From: Caulobacter sp. NIBR2454
Lineage (GTDB): Bacteria; Pseudomonadota; Alphaproteobacteria; Caulobacterales; Caulobacteraceae
DNA: 64,000 nt
Direction of reading: 5' to 3'
Assembly (NCBI RefSeq): GCF_027474405.1
Contig: NZ_CP114871.1
Coordinates: 3,357,001-3,421,000, forward strand
Under the pieces are notes generated by a model. The model had not been told where the DNA came from. It was given only the letters and a program-made list of their open reading frames with translations, and ran no database searches. Shown piece after piece: positions 1-9,051 of the stretch (position 1 is the stretch's first letter; every line of letters starts with the position of its first letter). The position numbers were made by a program, and so were the translations under genes.

Positions 1-1174
1 TCTCCAGGGGATCGCCGCTCCATAGAACCAGATCGGCGACCTTGCCTGGCGCGATGCTCCCGCGCGTGGCCTCAAGACCGAAGATGCGCGCGGGATTGAC
101 GGTGATCGCCGCCAGGGCGCGATCCCAGGCCAGGCCATATGGGACTGTGCGCCCCGCCTGGAAACTCGGCGTGCGGATGAGAAAGACGATGCGCGCGATG
201 CCGGGCTTAAAGGCGATGAGCACGCCTGCTTCATCGAGAAGGGCTGCGTTGCGATAGGTGGCGTTGAGGCTGTCGAAGGTGAAGGCCTGGTTGTCCTCGG
301 CGTCGAGGATGACCGCGACCTTGGCCGCGGCGATCTCATTGGCGACCATCCAGGCCTCGGCCGCGCCCGACAGCACCACCTTGATGTTCTCCTCACGCGC
401 CAGGGCGAGCACCAGCTGGATATCCGAAGCGCGGTTGACCTCGACCAGCAGCGGCGCCCGTCGCTCGACAATGGGGACCAGCGCCTCCAGATCGGGACGC
501 GATAGCGAAAGAGCGTCCAGCCGCGCCTCGTCGATCCGCCCGGCGCGATAGTCACGGGCGAGCGCCAGGGACTGCTTGACCAGGACCCGCCAGGCTCCAC
601 GTCCGCCGCCGGCGGAGGAAGCTGCGCCTTCGCCTACGGCGGTGAGCACGGCGATGTGGGGCGCGACGAGATAGTCGCTGGTCGATACCAGGCGGATAAG
701 CCCCGCCTGACCGCCGAACGCCTTGCGCGGCGCGCCGGCCGCCGCCGCCGAAGCGGGATTGGGCGCGACGACGGCCGAGGTCACGCCCTCGACTCGGGCC
801 TCGCCGATCTGCGGCGAGTTGGGATTGACGTCATAGGCCACGTCAAAGCCGGCGCTGAGGCGAGGATCAGACGATCCGCGTCCGCCCCAGCCGCTGCCGA
901 TGGTGTCGTTCAATCCGATGGCCGAGACCGTCGCCACCAGGCCCGGGGTGAGGGTCATGCCCTTGGCGTCGATCACCCGCGCGCCCTGCGGCGTCCGCAC
1001 GCTGGCCCCGACCTCGATGACCTTGCCGTCGCGAATGAGCACCGCGCCGCTGGCCAGATCGCCGGCCGGGCCCATGCTGACAACGCGGGCGTTGATGATG
1101 GCGAGCGTCTGCGCGGAGGCTGGAGCCCCCAGCGCGAAAGCCGCGGCGGCGGCCAGGGCGAGCTTTCGGATCAT
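1..1174 (-). CDS. Amidohydrolase-like secreted protein lacking HxH (3' part cut by window edge)
   Basis: The reading frame runs off the left edge, so the C-terminus is missing; about 391 residues are visible. It starts at an ATG overlapping the stop of the upstream amidohydrolase by 4 nt (ATGA), so the two are translationally coupled. The N-terminus is a signal peptide (MIRKLALAAAAAFALGAPAS), followed by an imidazolonepropionase-like beta-sandwich segment with AIINARVVSMG and VIDAKGMTLTPGLV. Where family members carry the metal-binding HxH after TPGLV, this protein reads ATVSAIGLN. A later segment VNPARIFGLEATRGSIAPGK and then VADLVLWSGDPLE fits the C-terminal amidohydrolase region. The fold assignment is secure, but the lost HxH suggests a non-catalytic or altered partner of the adjacent amidohydrolase. 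Substrate unknown. Confidence 0.8.
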   Translation of the reverse strand, partial: MIRKLALAAAAAFALGAPASAQTLAIINARVVSMGPAGDLASGAVLIRDGKVIEVGASVRTPQGARVIDAKGMTLTPGLVATVSAIGLNDTIGSGWGGRGSSDPRLSAGFDVAYDVNPNSPQIGEARVEGVTSAVVAPNPASAAAAGAPRKAFGGQAGLIRLVSTSDYLVAPHIAVLTAVGEGAASSAGGGRGAWRVLVKQSLALARDYRAGRIDEARLDALSLSRPDLEALVPIVERRAPLLVEVNRASDIQLVLALAREENIKVVLSGAAEAWMVANEIAAAKVAVILDAEDNQAFTFDSLNATYRNAALLDEAGVLIAFKPGIARIVFLIRTPSFQAGRTVPYGLAWDRALAAITVNPARIFGLEATRGSIAPGKVADLVLWSGDPLE

Positions 1175-2583
1175 TGGACCACCCCCGCGGGACGCTTTTG
1201 AACGCCCAGTTCGAAGTCCGACCTTGGCTTGGCGGGCGGGTTTGCCCGGTCGTGCATGACCGCCCCGTCGATGAAGACCAGATCGGCCAGGCTGTAGACG
1301 CTGAAGGGATCGGCGCTCCAGATCACCACATCGGCATCCTTGCCCACTTCCAGGGAGCCGGTTTGCTTGTCGACGCCCAAGATCTTGGCGCCATTGAGGG
1401 TCAGCCAGCCGATGGCGTCCTCATAGGCCACCGCCAGGCCGGCCTCGCGGCCGGCGGTCATGGCGCGGGCCGCCTCGTGGTTGAGGTGCTGCATGATCAT
1501 GACGTTGTCTGAATGCATGGCCGCCACGCCCCCCGCGGCCTGGACGAAGGCGGCGTTCTCCATGACGGAGTCGTAGGCTTCCATCTTGTAGCCGGACCAG
1601 TCCCCGGCCCAGGTGGCTACAGGGATGCCTTCGCGCGCCAGGACCGGCGCGATCTTGAAGGCTTCCAGGGCGTGGTGGAAGGCGGCGATCTTAAAGCCGA
1701 ACTCGTGCGACAGATCGATCATCTGCAGCATCTCGTCGGCGCGATAGCAGTGGATGTGGACCTTGGCCTTGCCGTCGAGGGCCGCGGCCACCGTCTCGAG
1801 CGCCAGATCGCGGCGCGGCGGCTGCGCGGTCTGGCCGGCGGCCACCTTGCGGCGATACTCGCGCACCTGCTCGGCATAGGCGGCGGCGGCCAGGAAGGTG
1901 GTGCGATAGCCCAGCATGCCGCCCGCGCGGGTGCCGGGCTTGCCCGGACCGCCGCCGGTGGGGTTCTCGCCGCAGGCGATCTTCAGACCGTAGGGCGCCC
2001 CCGGAAACTTCATGGCCTGAGGCGACAGGGCGGGCGCCATCTTCAGCGTCACCGTGCGGCCGTTGAAGAGGTTGGCCGAGCCGGGGAGGATCATGGTGGT
2101 GGTGACGCCCGCGGCCAGGGCGCGCTCGAACATGGGGTCTTGCGGCCAGACCGCATGCTCGACCCAGATGCCGGCGGCGTTAGGCCCCGATTCATTGGAG
2201 CCGTCGCCATTGGCTTCGCCGGGGCTGGAGCCCACCCCGATGTGAGAGTGCGGATCGACGACGCCGGGCGTGACCCAACGCCCCTTGGCGTCGATGACGC
2301 GCACCCCGGCGGGGATGGCGATGTCGCGCCCGATGGCGGCGATCTTGCCGTCCCGGATCAAAAGCGCCCCCTGATCGATGCGCGGGCCCGCAGCGGTGAG
2401 CAAGGTGGCGTTGATGATGGCTGTCGGCTCGGAGGCGACCGGCTGGTAGGTCGAGGGGAAGGCGTCGCGCTCGAAGCTGGGATCAAGGCCAGGGACGGCC
2501 GGCTGAGCGGCGGCCCCCGCGCCCCAGGCTGCGAGCATCGCGCCCGCCAAGGCGGCGGCCTGCTTCCAATGGCGCGTCTTCAT
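1171..2583 (-). CDS. Secreted metal-dependent amidohydrolase (imidazolonepropionase-like)
   Basis: 470 residues with a signal peptide (about residues 1-27, ending AGAAAQ). Amidohydrolase features are in order: the N-terminal sandwich (AIINATLLTAAG), VDPHSHIG supplying the HxH metal ligands after VTPGV, a later KVHIHCYR and AAFHHALEAF with candidate histidine ligands, and AAMHSDN with the typical Asp near the end of the barrel. The C-terminus LEVGKDADVVIWSADPFS is the usual family ending. It starts 1 nt after the stop of an ornithine cyclodeaminase-like gene and overlaps the next amidohydrolase, so it sits in a tight operon. Family relatives hydrolyse cyclic amides or dipeptides (for example Xaa-Pro type peptides); the substrate here cannot be read from sequence. 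Likely periplasmic. Confidence 0.88.
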   Translation of the reverse strand: MKTRHWKQAAALAGAMLAAWGAGAAAQPAVPGLDPSFERDAFPSTYQPVASEPTAIINATLLTAAGPRIDQGALLIRDGKIAAIGRDIAIPAGVRVIDAKGRWVTPGVVDPHSHIGVGSSPGEANGDGSNESGPNAAGIWVEHAVWPQDPMFERALAAGVTTTMILPGSANLFNGRTVTLKMAPALSPQAMKFPGAPYGLKIACGENPTGGGPGKPGTRAGGMLGYRTTFLAAAAYAEQVREYRRKVAAGQTAQPPRRDLALETVAAALDGKAKVHIHCYRADEMLQMIDLSHEFGFKIAAFHHALEAFKIAPVLAREGIPVATWAGDWSGYKMEAYDSVMENAAFVQAAGGVAAMHSDNVMIMQHLNHEAARAMTAGREAGLAVAYEDAIGWLTLNGAKILGVDKQTGSLEVGKDADVVIWSADPFSVYSLADLVFIDGAVMHDRANPPAKPRSDFELGVQKRPAGVVQ

Positions 2584-2584
2584 T

Positions 2585-3529
2585 TCAAGCCTTCCCCATG
2601 TAGAGCGCCTGGGCGGCGGCGAGGTCTTGGACGATGTGGCCCAGGGACTTGTAGACCGTGATCTGCTCGGCGCTTTGACGCCCGGCGATCACGCCAGCCA
2701 GAACCTGGCCGATCTCGCCGACCACATGGGCGTCGTCGACCAAGCCCGCGGCCTTGGCGCGCAGGAACTCGGCGCCTTGGGCGAGCACGCCCTGGCGGCT
2801 GTCGGCGATAAAGCGGGCGCGTCGCACCACCTCGTGGTCGGCCTCGCTGGGTCCTGCGTAGCTGGAGCCCACCAGATTGACGTGCGTCCCTGGCGCCAGC
2901 CACGCGCCCTCCAGGATGGGTTCTGAAGCGGCGCTGACCGTGCAGATGATGTCGGCGGCCTCCACGGCGGCCTTTGGCGTTGGGGCGGCGATGGTCGGAA
3001 CTTCGAGCTCGTCGCTCAGCCGGCGAGCCAAGCTGGCCGCCCGCTCGCCTGAGCGCCCCCAGAGGGCGATCGACTGCAAAGAGCGCACATTGGCGATGGC
3101 GCGGGCGTGCGCGGCGGCCTGCTCGCCATAACCGAGAATGGCCAGGCGGCCAGCATCAGGTCGAGCCAGGGCGTCGGTGGCGACAGCGCTGGCAGCGGCA
3201 GTGCGAATGGCGGTGATCTCACCGGCATGGGCTACGCAGACCGGCGCGCCGCTTGTCCCGTCAAAGAGCACCACCACGCCCTGGTGCGACTGAAGACCTT
3301 TGGCGAAGTTTTCGGGAAAGACACTGACGAGTTTGGCGCCGAAGACGGCCTGCTCGCCCAGGGCGCCAGGCATGACGCCAAACATCCGGCCCTCGCCCAG
3401 CGGAATGATCGATCGCAGCAGTTGGCGCGTCTGGCCGGCCGACAGGGCGATCATGGCGTCCCTGACCAGCGGGATGCAGACCTCAAAGGTGAGCCGCCGC
3501 GAGACCTCGTCACGATCGATGACCCGCAT
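2585..3529 (-). CDS. Ornithine cyclodeaminase / mu-crystallin family dehydrogenase (copy 2)
   Basis: 314 residues beginning MRVIDRDEVSRRL. An upstream in-frame start at 3562 was rejected because the ATG at 3529 overlaps the stop of the preceding paralog (TGATG), the normal coupling arrangement. The N-terminal substrate domain includes FGAKLVSVFPEN and the ITAIRTAAASAVATDALA helix typical of the family; a Rossmann NAD(P) site follows at LAILGYGEQAAAHARAIA (fingerprint GYGEQA). Family members cyclise ornithine, reduce cyclic ketimines or dehydrogenate amino acids. No signal peptide, so cytoplasmic, unlike the secreted amidohydrolases downstream. It is a tandem paralog of the preceding gene. Family certain, reaction unknown. 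Confidence 0.87.
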   Translation of the reverse strand: MRVIDRDEVSRRLTFEVCIPLVRDAMIALSAGQTRQLLRSIIPLGEGRMFGVMPGALGEQAVFGAKLVSVFPENFAKGLQSHQGVVVLFDGTSGAPVCVAHAGEITAIRTAAASAVATDALARPDAGRLAILGYGEQAAAHARAIANVRSLQSIALWGRSGERAASLARRLSDELEVPTIAAPTPKAAVEAADIICTVSAASEPILEGAWLAPGTHVNLVGSSYAGPSEADHEVVRRARFIADSRQGVLAQGAEFLRAKAAGLVDDAHVVGEIGQVLAGVIAGRQSAEQITVYKSLGHIVQDLAAAQALYMGKA

Positions 3530-4488
3530 CAGCCCGCCCTGCCCCAAAGCCAAGCCACGCACGCCAGGTCCTGAGCCGCGTGGCCCAGCGACTTATAGAC
3601 GGTGATCTGGTCGTCCCCGGTGCGGCCAAGCGCAGGGTTGGCGAACACTTGGCCGATCTCGGCGGCGATGACGTCGTCATCGACGAGGCCCGCCGCCTTG
3701 GCGCGCAGGAACTCTCCGCCATGGGCCAGAACGTGCGGGCGGTGATCAACCACAAGCCGGCCCTTGGCCACCAGGACGGAGTCGGCTTCGGCTTGGCCCG
3801 GTCCGCTGGAGCCTACGAGGTTCACGTGGGCGCCGGGGGCCACCCAGTCGCCTTGCAAGATCGGATCGACCGCTGCGGTCGTGGTGCAGATGATGTCAGC
3901 CTCCTCGACCGCCCGGCGCGCATCGGCGCGCGCCACGCAAGCCACGCCAGTCTCCAAGGTCGTGGTCGCGGCCAGGGCGGCAGCCCGATCAAAGTTGCGG
4001 CCCCACAGGGTCACCGAACTTAGAGGGCGCACCCTGGCGATGGCGTCGATGTGGGCGCGCGCCTGGCGTCCGGCGCCCAGCACGCTTAGGCGCGTGGCCC
4101 CCGGCCGCGCCAGGGCGTCGGTGGCCGCGGCGCTGGCGGCGGCGGTGCGGATCGCGGTGACCTCGCCGGCGTCGGCCAGGCAGACCGGAGCGCCGTCGTC
4201 GCCATTGAACAGGACCACCAGGCCCTCGTGGGCCTTGCGGCCCTGGCCGTCGCCAAACACGCTGACGAGTTTGGCGCCGAAGACGGCCTGTTCGTCCAGG
4301 GCGGCGGGCATGATGGCGAAGGTGCGGCCAGGGCCAAGGCCGATGAAGGAGCGCAGCTCCTGGCGCACGCGACCATTTGAGAGGGCGATCATGGCCTGGC
4401 GCACCAGGGGGATGGCGGCCTCATAGGTCAGGGCCGCGCGCACGGCCGCCGCATCCAGAACCCTAAGGCCCGCGATGGTCGCGCCCAT
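3529..4488 (-). CDS. Ornithine cyclodeaminase / mu-crystallin family dehydrogenase (copy 1)
   Basis: 319 residues, same family and layout as the next gene. It has FGAKLVSVFGDG and VTAIRTAAASAAATDALA, a Rossmann fingerprint LSVLGAGRQARAHIDAIARV, and a C-terminal segment IGQVFANPALGRTGDDQITV close to the same region of its neighbour. The shared segments point to tandem duplication, with divergence around the substrate domain. It lies 95 bp downstream of the TonB receptor on the same strand, with a strong hairpin between them, and overlaps the next paralog. Probably a cytoplasmic NAD(P)-dependent enzyme acting on an imported amino or imino acid. Confidence 0.87.
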   Translation of the reverse strand: MGATIAGLRVLDAAAVRAALTYEAAIPLVRQAMIALSNGRVRQELRSFIGLGPGRTFAIMPAALDEQAVFGAKLVSVFGDGQGRKAHEGLVVLFNGDDGAPVCLADAGEVTAIRTAAASAAATDALARPGATRLSVLGAGRQARAHIDAIARVRPLSSVTLWGRNFDRAAALAATTTLETGVACVARADARRAVEEADIICTTTAAVDPILQGDWVAPGAHVNLVGSSGPGQAEADSVLVAKGRLVVDHRPHVLAHGGEFLRAKAAGLVDDDVIAAEIGQVFANPALGRTGDDQITVYKSLGHAAQDLACVAWLWGRAG

Positions 4489-4513
4489 TCATCCAAGCCC
4501 TTCTTACAAGCGA

Positions 4514-4543
4514 CTGGCGGCGTTCGTCTTGGAACGCCGCCAG
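4514..4543 (-). terminator. 12-bp perfect hairpin after the TonB receptor gene
   Basis: Perfect inverted repeat with arms CTGGCGGCGTTC and GAACGCCGCCAG and a 6-nt loop, about 40 bp past the receptor stop in the direction of transcription. No T-tract follows, so it may be an attenuator or mRNA-stabilising stem that lowers expression of the downstream enzyme genes relative to the receptor, rather than a full terminator. Confidence 0.6.
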
Positions 4544-4583
4544 CCTGAAACACGGCCCAAGCTCGCGCTTGGACGCTAACAGC

Positions 4584-7559
4584 CTAGAAGCGCGCCTTCA
4601 GCGCGACGAAGTAGCGCCGGCCAAGGATGTCGCCATAGGTGCGCGTGGGGAAGGACGGCTCCTCGTCGGTCAGGTTGGTGACGCCGGCTCCGACCGTGTA
4701 CTCGCCGAAAGTATAGGCGGCGGCCACGTTGTGACGCAGGTTTTCCTTGATGTTGGGCGTGGGCACGTTCTCGATCGTCGAGGTGGCCGTGAACTTCACC
4801 GGCGACAGGTAGTTGGCCGTGTAGGTGAAGCGGAAGGGCCCCTTGCGATAGCGTGCGTCGAACTTGGCCGACAGATCTGGCGACGGACCAAAGTCCGGCG
4901 TGTTGGACGTATTGTCGATGCGCGTGCGATCCACCCCTGTCACCGAGATCTCGAATTTCTCGATGCGCGTGGCTTCAAGGTTCAGCTCAACTTCGCCCAG
5001 ATCGCGATCGTCGAAGTAGCGGCCGATCGGGAAGCTATAGTTGATGTTGTAGACCTCGCCGCGGAACGTGATCTTGCCGGCGTTGAAGGTGGTCGACAGG
5101 GCGGTGACGACGTTGCCCTGCGCGTCGCGCGTGAACGTGCCGCAGATGTCTTCGGGCTGGTCGACGCTGTCATAGCAGGTGGCCAGGAAGCTCTGCGGCG
5201 TGAACGCCGACAGACCATCCTTCAGGTCCACTTCGATCCGATCGGCGACGATGCTCAGGCCCGGCACGAAGGTCGGCTGGAAGACGACGCCGAAGGTCCA
5301 GGTCTTGGAGATTTCGTTGCGCAGGTTCGGGTTGCCGCCGGTGGTGATGTTGGCGTTCGAGAAGTTCTCCGACGCGTCCTGAAAGGTGGCCAGGGGGCCG
5401 TATCCGGGATTGGCCGCAAACAGCGCTCGGCAGTTGGCCAGGCGGACCGCCGGAGCCGGACCGATGGCGATACGGTCGGCGTCGCAGGGGTCTTGGGCGA
5501 TCGAGCCCAGGGCCGTGCGCTGCGGCGCGAACTGCTGATCCAGAGTCGGCGCGCGGAAGTTGCGGCTGCGCGATACGCGAGCGCTCAAGCCCTCGAAGAT
5601 TTCCCAGCGGCCGCCCACGCCCCAGATGTTCTCCTTGCCGGCCAGCGAGTTGTCCACGTGTCGGAAGGCGCCGTTGAACTCGACAGCGCGGGCGAACGGC
5701 AAGGTGAAGTCGCCGCCCAGCACGGGAACCAACAGTTCGCCCGAAAGCTCATCGGTGTTGTACTTGCCGCTGGTGGCGGCGGTGCGCACCTGCGAGCCGA
5801 TCAGGCCCTGCTGGTTGGCGATGAGCGGAACGAACTTTGCGTTCTCGGCCCGATGTTCGTAAGCGGCGCTGAACTTCACCGCGCCGGCCGGCAGGTTGAA
5901 GAGATCACCGCCCAGGGTCGCAAGGAAATCATCCTGGGTGTTCAGGTACTCCTCGCCGCTGCGGATGGTGGCATAGGCGCGCGCCTGCGGCGACACATTG
6001 CCCACCCCGAACGGATTGATTGGCGCGCAGTTGGCGTCGTCATTGGCGGTCGTGGCGTCGGCGTTGATCGCACAGACGATCTGGCCTTGGGTGTTGCGCA
6101 CGGCGTTGACCGCGTTGTTGAAGCGCGAGGTGTAGACGCTGTAGCCGGTGCGCTCGCCCGATGTTTCGGCGTGGCTGAACGACAGGCTCCAGTAGAACTC
6201 GCGGCCGGCATAGTCGAAGTCGCCGTCGAGCGAGAGCGCGGCACGCACCGTATCGGTGCGCGTAACGACCTCGCGGGTGGGCAAAAGGTCGGTCCAGAAC
6301 TTGGACAGGGTGAGCGGCGCGCCTGCCGGGCCAAGCACTGCGGTGACCGCCGGGGACAGGTAGGGGTTGGTCCGCGAGATGCTGATAGCCCCAGCGCCGC
6401 TGGCGGCGTTGTTGAGCACGGTGTTGCTGGCCTGGTTGCCGTAGGGGTCGGTCCCCTCGACCCGCGCGATCAGCAGTTCGCCCGAAAGCTTGATGCGGTC
6501 GGTCAGCTCGTAGCTGCCCACGCCCGTGGCGGTCCAACGCTCGACGCCGGCGTAAAGAGCCGCCAACTCCTGATAGGGATTGCCGTCGCCGCCGCTGGTG
6601 AAGGGCGGCACGGTCGGGTTCAGCAGGGCGCCGATATCATAGGCGATCAGACCCGTGCCGGCGGCGTTGAACTGTTGCGGCACGCCATTGACGCGATAGA
6701 TGGAGCTGGCGAAGGGCGGTCCTGGATTGAACAGCACGCCGTTGGCGTTGAAGCTGACAAAGCGCGTGTTCAGGTTGCCCACGACCGCCGGGATGCCGTC
6801 GGCGTTCGACGTGTTGGCCGGGTTGGAGATCGTCACGCGGCCAAGGTTCGAGCGCGGCCGATCATAGTCAAACAGCGGATCGGTCTTGGACCATTCGAGG
6901 TTGAACGCGACATTGGCGCGGTCGTCGGCGAAGTTGCGCCCGCCCGTGACGCGCACGCTGGGCGTCTCGTAGTCGTTGCGCGAAGAGATGCCGTATTGGA
7001 GATCGACCTCCAGGCCGTCGAAATCGTCTCGCAGGACGTAGTTGACCACGCCCGAGATCGCATCCGAACCATAGACGGCCGCGCCGCCGGCTTGAGCCAC
7101 TTCGACGCGCTCGATGAGGCCGGTCGGGATGATGTTGGTGTCGACCACTCGGTCGCCCAGACCCGAGGACGAGGTGACGAAGCGGCGACCATTGACCAGG
7201 GTCAAGGTGCGTCCGGCGCCAAGGCCAAAGAGGTTGGGAAACTGCTGACCCGTGCCCGCCGCCGAGCCGCTGCCCGCGGCCATGGCGAACTGGGGCATGT
7301 TGGAGGTCAGCTCGTTGAGCGCTTGGCCGATCTGGATGAAGCCGCGATCTTCGATCGACTGCTGGTCGATCACCGCGACCGGCGCTGCGGTCGTGGTCTC
7401 GGCGCGACGAATGCGCGAGCCGGTGACGATGATCTCTTCGACCGCGTTCTCGTCGGCCGCCTGAGCGTAGGCGGGCTGCACGGCGAACGCCGAGATCAAG
7501 CCTGCGCTGGCCATCATTGTCGAGGCGAACAGACGCCTGCGTGACGAAAGGAACTTCAT
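4584..7559 (-). CDS. TonB-dependent outer-membrane receptor (no STN domain)
   Basis: 991 residues from the ATG at 7559, chosen over an upstream in-frame start because it is preceded by GGGGGATAAAAGC and opens directly into a signal peptide (MKFLSSRRRLFASTMMASAG, cleavage near AYAQA). A TonB-box-like EEIIVTGSRIRRAE follows, then the plug domain (LNELTSNMPQF, RTLTLVNGRRFV, VEVAQAGGAAVYGSDAISG) and a long beta-barrel ending in an aromatic-rich strand with terminal Phe (YFVALKARF). Barrel hallmarks such as FRAPTLDQQF are visible. It imports an unidentified ligand using TonB energy. Neighbouring dehydrogenases, amidohydrolases, aminotransferases and a carboxypeptidase suggest a peptide or amino-acid derivative as ligand (inference). 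Confidence 0.95.
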   Translation of the reverse strand: MKFLSSRRRLFASTMMASAGLISAFAVQPAYAQAADENAVEEIIVTGSRIRRAETTTAAPVAVIDQQSIEDRGFIQIGQALNELTSNMPQFAMAAGSGSAAGTGQQFPNLFGLGAGRTLTLVNGRRFVTSSSGLGDRVVDTNIIPTGLIERVEVAQAGGAAVYGSDAISGVVNYVLRDDFDGLEVDLQYGISSRNDYETPSVRVTGGRNFADDRANVAFNLEWSKTDPLFDYDRPRSNLGRVTISNPANTSNADGIPAVVGNLNTRFVSFNANGVLFNPGPPFASSIYRVNGVPQQFNAAGTGLIAYDIGALLNPTVPPFTSGGDGNPYQELAALYAGVERWTATGVGSYELTDRIKLSGELLIARVEGTDPYGNQASNTVLNNAASGAGAISISRTNPYLSPAVTAVLGPAGAPLTLSKFWTDLLPTREVVTRTDTVRAALSLDGDFDYAGREFYWSLSFSHAETSGERTGYSVYTSRFNNAVNAVRNTQGQIVCAINADATTANDDANCAPINPFGVGNVSPQARAYATIRSGEEYLNTQDDFLATLGGDLFNLPAGAVKFSAAYEHRAENAKFVPLIANQQGLIGSQVRTAATSGKYNTDELSGELLVPVLGGDFTLPFARAVEFNGAFRHVDNSLAGKENIWGVGGRWEIFEGLSARVSRSRNFRAPTLDQQFAPQRTALGSIAQDPCDADRIAIGPAPAVRLANCRALFAANPGYGPLATFQDASENFSNANITTGGNPNLRNEISKTWTFGVVFQPTFVPGLSIVADRIEVDLKDGLSAFTPQSFLATCYDSVDQPEDICGTFTRDAQGNVVTALSTTFNAGKITFRGEVYNINYSFPIGRYFDDRDLGEVELNLEATRIEKFEISVTGVDRTRIDNTSNTPDFGPSPDLSAKFDARYRKGPFRFTYTANYLSPVKFTATSTIENVPTPNIKENLRHNVAAAYTFGEYTVGAGVTNLTDEEPSFPTRTYGDILGRRYFVALKARF

Positions 7560-7742
7560 GCTTTTATCCCCCAAAAGCTTCAGATCTCGCGACGTACCCC
7601 CGGCTTCCATGTCCCTGGATTGGCCTAGGGATTAGGTTAGTCGGGAGACCCCAGATATTCTTTGCGTTCTCCACACATCCACCGGTCCGTCGCAAATTGG
7701 TCATGCAGCGTATACGGCCTGCGCGCATGACCTATGCGCCGC

Positions 7743-8888
7743 CTACGGCGTGTGGCGGAGCGCCGCCTCCAGTGCGACCAGACCACGCTCGAGCAGATCT
7801 GGCTCCCCGCCGAACCCGAGCCGGATGTGGCCGGCCAGGCCAAAATGTTCGCCGGGCGCGACGATCAGCCGATGCTGCGCCCAGAGCCGCTCGGCCAGCG
7901 CCAGGGTGTCTTGGACGCCCCTCACCCGAGGAAAGTACATGCAGCCATGCGGCGGCAGTTCGCCTTCGAGCAGTCCCGCCTCGATCATGGCGCTGACACG
8001 AGGCTCCACGACCGCTCGGGTCGCGCTCAAAGAGGCGCGCCAGTGCGCGTCGAACGGGGCTAGGTCCTCAAGGACCAGGGCGCCGATCGCATGGGTGAGC
8101 TTGGAGACCGCCAGATCGCCTTGCGGATTGGCCGCCTCGATGCGGGCGATGCTGGCTTGGGACGCGGTCAGCCAGCCGCAGCGAAGAGCAAACAGGCCAT
8201 GCACCTTGGAAAGGCTGCCGGCGATGATGAACTGGGGGTCGGGTGCGATGACGCCCGCCTCCCCTAAGAAATCGGCATAGACCGCGTCGATCAGGACCGG
8301 CACGGAGGCGTCGCGCGCCACCTTGGCGATCTTGTCCAAAGCCTGGGGCGTCAGGGCCGCCCCGGAAGGATTGTGGACCTGGGTGAGCACGACCAGCCGG
8401 GTGTCAGGGCCGATCGCGGCGTCCAGTTCGTCGGGATCAACCTGGAAGTCGGGCGCCCGGCGCGGCAGCCAGTCGACCACGGCGCCGGCTTCGCGCGCCA
8501 GGCTCGCCAGAAGATCAAATCCGGGCGTCTCCACGAGCACCCGCTCGCCGGGGCGAACAAAGGCGCGGATGGCCATGGCCATGGCGCTGGTGGCGCCGGC
8601 GGCGCCGATCACCTGGTCTGGCGAGACCCCGCATCGATCGGCGACGGCCTTGGCCACAAAGCGATTGCCCGAGGAGAACACGCTTTCGTAGCGGTCGGTG
8701 ATCTGGCCCGAAAAGGCGCGAGCGATCACGCCCGCCAAGAGCTCGGTGGGCTCGGGGATGGTGGAGTCAAAAAGAACGATCGCTTCGGGCGTCTCAGCAC
8801 GGCGGGCGAGCGCTGTGCGCACCCATCGCGAATAGCCCTCCTCAAGCGCGGACGCGGCGCTGCGCTCCCACGCATTCGAGACTGTCAA
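7743..8888 (-). CDS. PLP-dependent aminotransferase, class I/II fold
   Basis: 381 residues, starting at TTG 8888 behind GAGAGGGGG; no in-frame ATG occurs before the first conserved segment. Fold type I features: the glycine-rich cofactor segment GAAGATSAMAM, VLTQVHNPSGAALTP (the NPSG loop binding PLP), LIDAVYADF (Asp and Tyr contacting the ring), and IAGSLSKVHGLFALRCGWL with the Schiff-base lysine at about residue 228. The C-terminal HIRLGFGGEP carries the arginine that usually binds the substrate carboxylate. It is divergent from an Lrp/AsnC regulator across 163 bp, a common arrangement for regulator-controlled amino-acid enzymes. Cytoplasmic. Amino-acid specificity not determinable. Confidence 0.9.
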   Translation of the reverse strand: MTVSNAWERSAASALEEGYSRWVRTALARRAETPEAIVLFDSTIPEPTELLAGVIARAFSGQITDRYESVFSSGNRFVAKAVADRCGVSPDQVIGAAGATSAMAMAIRAFVRPGERVLVETPGFDLLASLAREAGAVVDWLPRRAPDFQVDPDELDAAIGPDTRLVVLTQVHNPSGAALTPQALDKIAKVARDASVPVLIDAVYADFLGEAGVIAPDPQFIIAGSLSKVHGLFALRCGWLTASQASIARIEAANPQGDLAVSKLTHAIGALVLEDLAPFDAHWRASLSATRAVVEPRVSAMIEAGLLEGELPPHGCMYFPRVRGVQDTLALAERLWAQHRLIVAPGEHFGLAGHIRLGFGGEPDLLERGLVALEAALRHTP

Positions 8889-9051
8889 CGGCCGCCCCCT
8901 CTCAACACTGCATGCGCGGCGATCAAGGAACGCTCGTCACGACGCCATTGAGATCGTAATCCGCGGCGAAGGATTTTCTTGTCTTTGTCCTGCTTGACGG
9001 GGGCGGTTTGCGCATCCGTTATGCGCACTGGATAGAAAACGAACATAAGCT
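8889..9051. promoter_or_regulatory. Divergent promoter region, aminotransferase / Lrp regulator
   Basis: 163-bp gap between two genes reading away from each other. It must hold both promoters and is the expected binding region for the Lrp/AsnC protein encoded on the right. No clear -35/-10 pair or perfect palindrome was identified. Confidence 0.5.

Noticed and set aside
1513..2661. 382-codon + strand frame
   Set aside because: Antisense to the amidohydrolase, with His/Gly/Arg-rich composition.
4569..7544. 991-codon open frame on the + strand
   Set aside because: Exact antisense of the TonB receptor gene; no ribosome site or domain, and its codon pattern mirrors the receptor. Typical of GC-rich DNA.
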